This document shows, piece by piece, positions 14,835-15,086 of a stretch of DNA of 15,086 nt. The notes beneath the pieces are model-generated. The model worked only from the letters and a program-made list of their open reading frames with translations. It ran no database searches and was not told where the DNA came from. This DNA comes from Candidatus Zhuqueibacterota bacterium (lineage in GTDB: Bacteria > BS750m-G25), in the NCBI GenBank assembly GCA_016783505.1, contig JADHWK010000051.1, positions 1 to 15,086 on the forward strand, in the 5' to 3' direction. Made by a program: the position numbers and the translations under genes. Numbering within the stretch: position 1 is the stretch's first letter; each line of letters begins with the position of its first letter.

Positions 14835-14850
14835 TCCCGAGTACTCGGGA
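14835..14850. repeat. Perfect 16-bp palindrome upstream of the exporter gene
   Basis: TCCCGAGTACTCGGGA is fully self-complementary, about 80 bp before the exporter start and just upstream of its presumed promoter. It could be an operator for a dimeric regulator or a hairpin at the end of upstream transcripts. Confidence 0.5.
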
Positions 14851-14856
14851 TCAATA

Positions 14857-14887
14857 TTCGGATTTTGGATTTATTTTTGACTATAAT
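14857..14887 (+). promoter_or_regulatory. Candidate promoter for the RND exporter
   Basis: A perfect TATAAT (14882-14887) lies in an AT-rich stretch. The best -35 partner, TTCGGA (14857-14862), is poor and spaced 19 bp away. The ribosome-binding site CGGAGG (14918-14923) follows, six bases before ATG 14930. Confidence 0.35.
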
Positions 14888-14929
14888 AAAAATTCGAAAT
14901 GTGGTGAAATATATTAACGGAGGAATAAA

Positions 14930-15086
14930 ATGCGGGAGAATTTTCTAAAAGCCATAGCCAGATGGTCGGTTGAAAAAACCGGGTGGGTGATGACAGTGAT
15001 TTTAATCTTGACCGTATTCTTTGGCGTACTGGCCAGCCGGATACAGTTCACCACCAAATGGTCAGATATGCTTCCAAGAGGGGACA
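14930..15086 (+). CDS. MMPL/RND-superfamily exporter, N-terminal end (partial)
   Basis: The first 52 residues are visible, starting at ATG 14930 after a strong CGGAGG. A short amphipathic start (MRENFLKAIARWSVEK) precedes a first membrane helix (about residues 18-37, WVMTVILILTVFFGVLAS). It is followed by IQFTTKWSDMLPRGD. The basic-amphipathic segment, single helix and a 'D-[ML]-L-P' motif soon after are characteristic of MMPL/HpnN-like RND exporters, which use proton motive force to move hydrophobic molecules from the inner membrane. The gene is cut by the window edge. The LolA-like and beta-barrel genes upstream are plausible partners. Confidence 0.75.
   Translation, partial: MRENFLKAIARWSVEKTGWVMTVILILTVFFGVLASRIQFTTKWSDMLPRGD

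Larger units (their letters stand above)
14579..14929. other. Gene-free gap with stacked inverted repeats
   Basis: The gap contains CCCCGA-gcct-TCGGGG (14591-14606), rearranged GTCAGG palindrome pieces (14629-14660), the large inverted repeat at 14707-14781, a 16-bp palindrome and a promoter-like region. No coding frame is supported. Confidence 0.6.

Overview
This 15.1 kb window looks like a chromosomal segment of an uncultured Gram-negative bacterium. The envelope is double-membraned: there is a lipoprotein, Sec- and Tat-type signal peptides, a beta-barrel ending in Phe, a LolA-like periplasmic protein and the start of an RND exporter. Several promoters fit the Bacteroidota-type pattern (TTG then TAnnTTT about 20 bp later), and the M14 peptidase carries a C-terminal amidotransferase-like domain. 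I therefore lean towards the FCB superphylum or a neighbouring candidate phylum. That placement is inference, since no marker gene is present. Every credible gene lies on the + strand. Genes are separated by 130-800 bp gaps, most holding their own hairpins, terminators or promoters, so the layout is mostly single-gene units.

Layout: 1-179, C-terminal end of a Yip1-type membrane protein. 180-1016, AT-rich repeat-filled gap with two CRISPR-like repeats. 1017-2726, lipoprotein joining a cysteine-peptidase-like domain to an alpha/beta hydrolase. 2727-3177, terminator, promoter and a nested hairpin element. 3178-3882, aspartate/glutamate racemase-family protein lacking the first catalytic Cys. 4011-6890, secreted M14 zinc carboxypeptidase. 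6891-7406, repeat cassette. 7407-8597, AmmeMemoRadiSam-type radical SAM protein with a twin-arginine signal. 8798-11104, membrane-embedded spermidine-synthase-like protein. 11105-11500, second long copy of the repeat cassette. 11501-12256, LolA-like protein. 12698-13846, outer-membrane beta-barrel. 14064-14578, broken saccharopine-dehydrogenase-like gene with its middle deleted. 14930-end, start of an MMPL/RND exporter.

Functionally, the last part is the most coherent: a LolA-like carrier, an outer-membrane barrel and an RND pump together look like a trans-envelope export route for a hydrophobic cargo. The radical SAM and spermidine-synthase-like genes may form a second pair. The most unusual non-coding signal is a cassette present three times (partial at 2761-2967, longer at 6972-7364 and 11159-11489). 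It carries a variable hairpin, a bidirectional-looking terminator and a promoter, and so insulates one gene and starts the next. Around it lie nested palindromes, with one short palindrome inserted cleanly into the loop of another hairpin. CRISPR-like repeats occur at two separate places with no cas gene in view.
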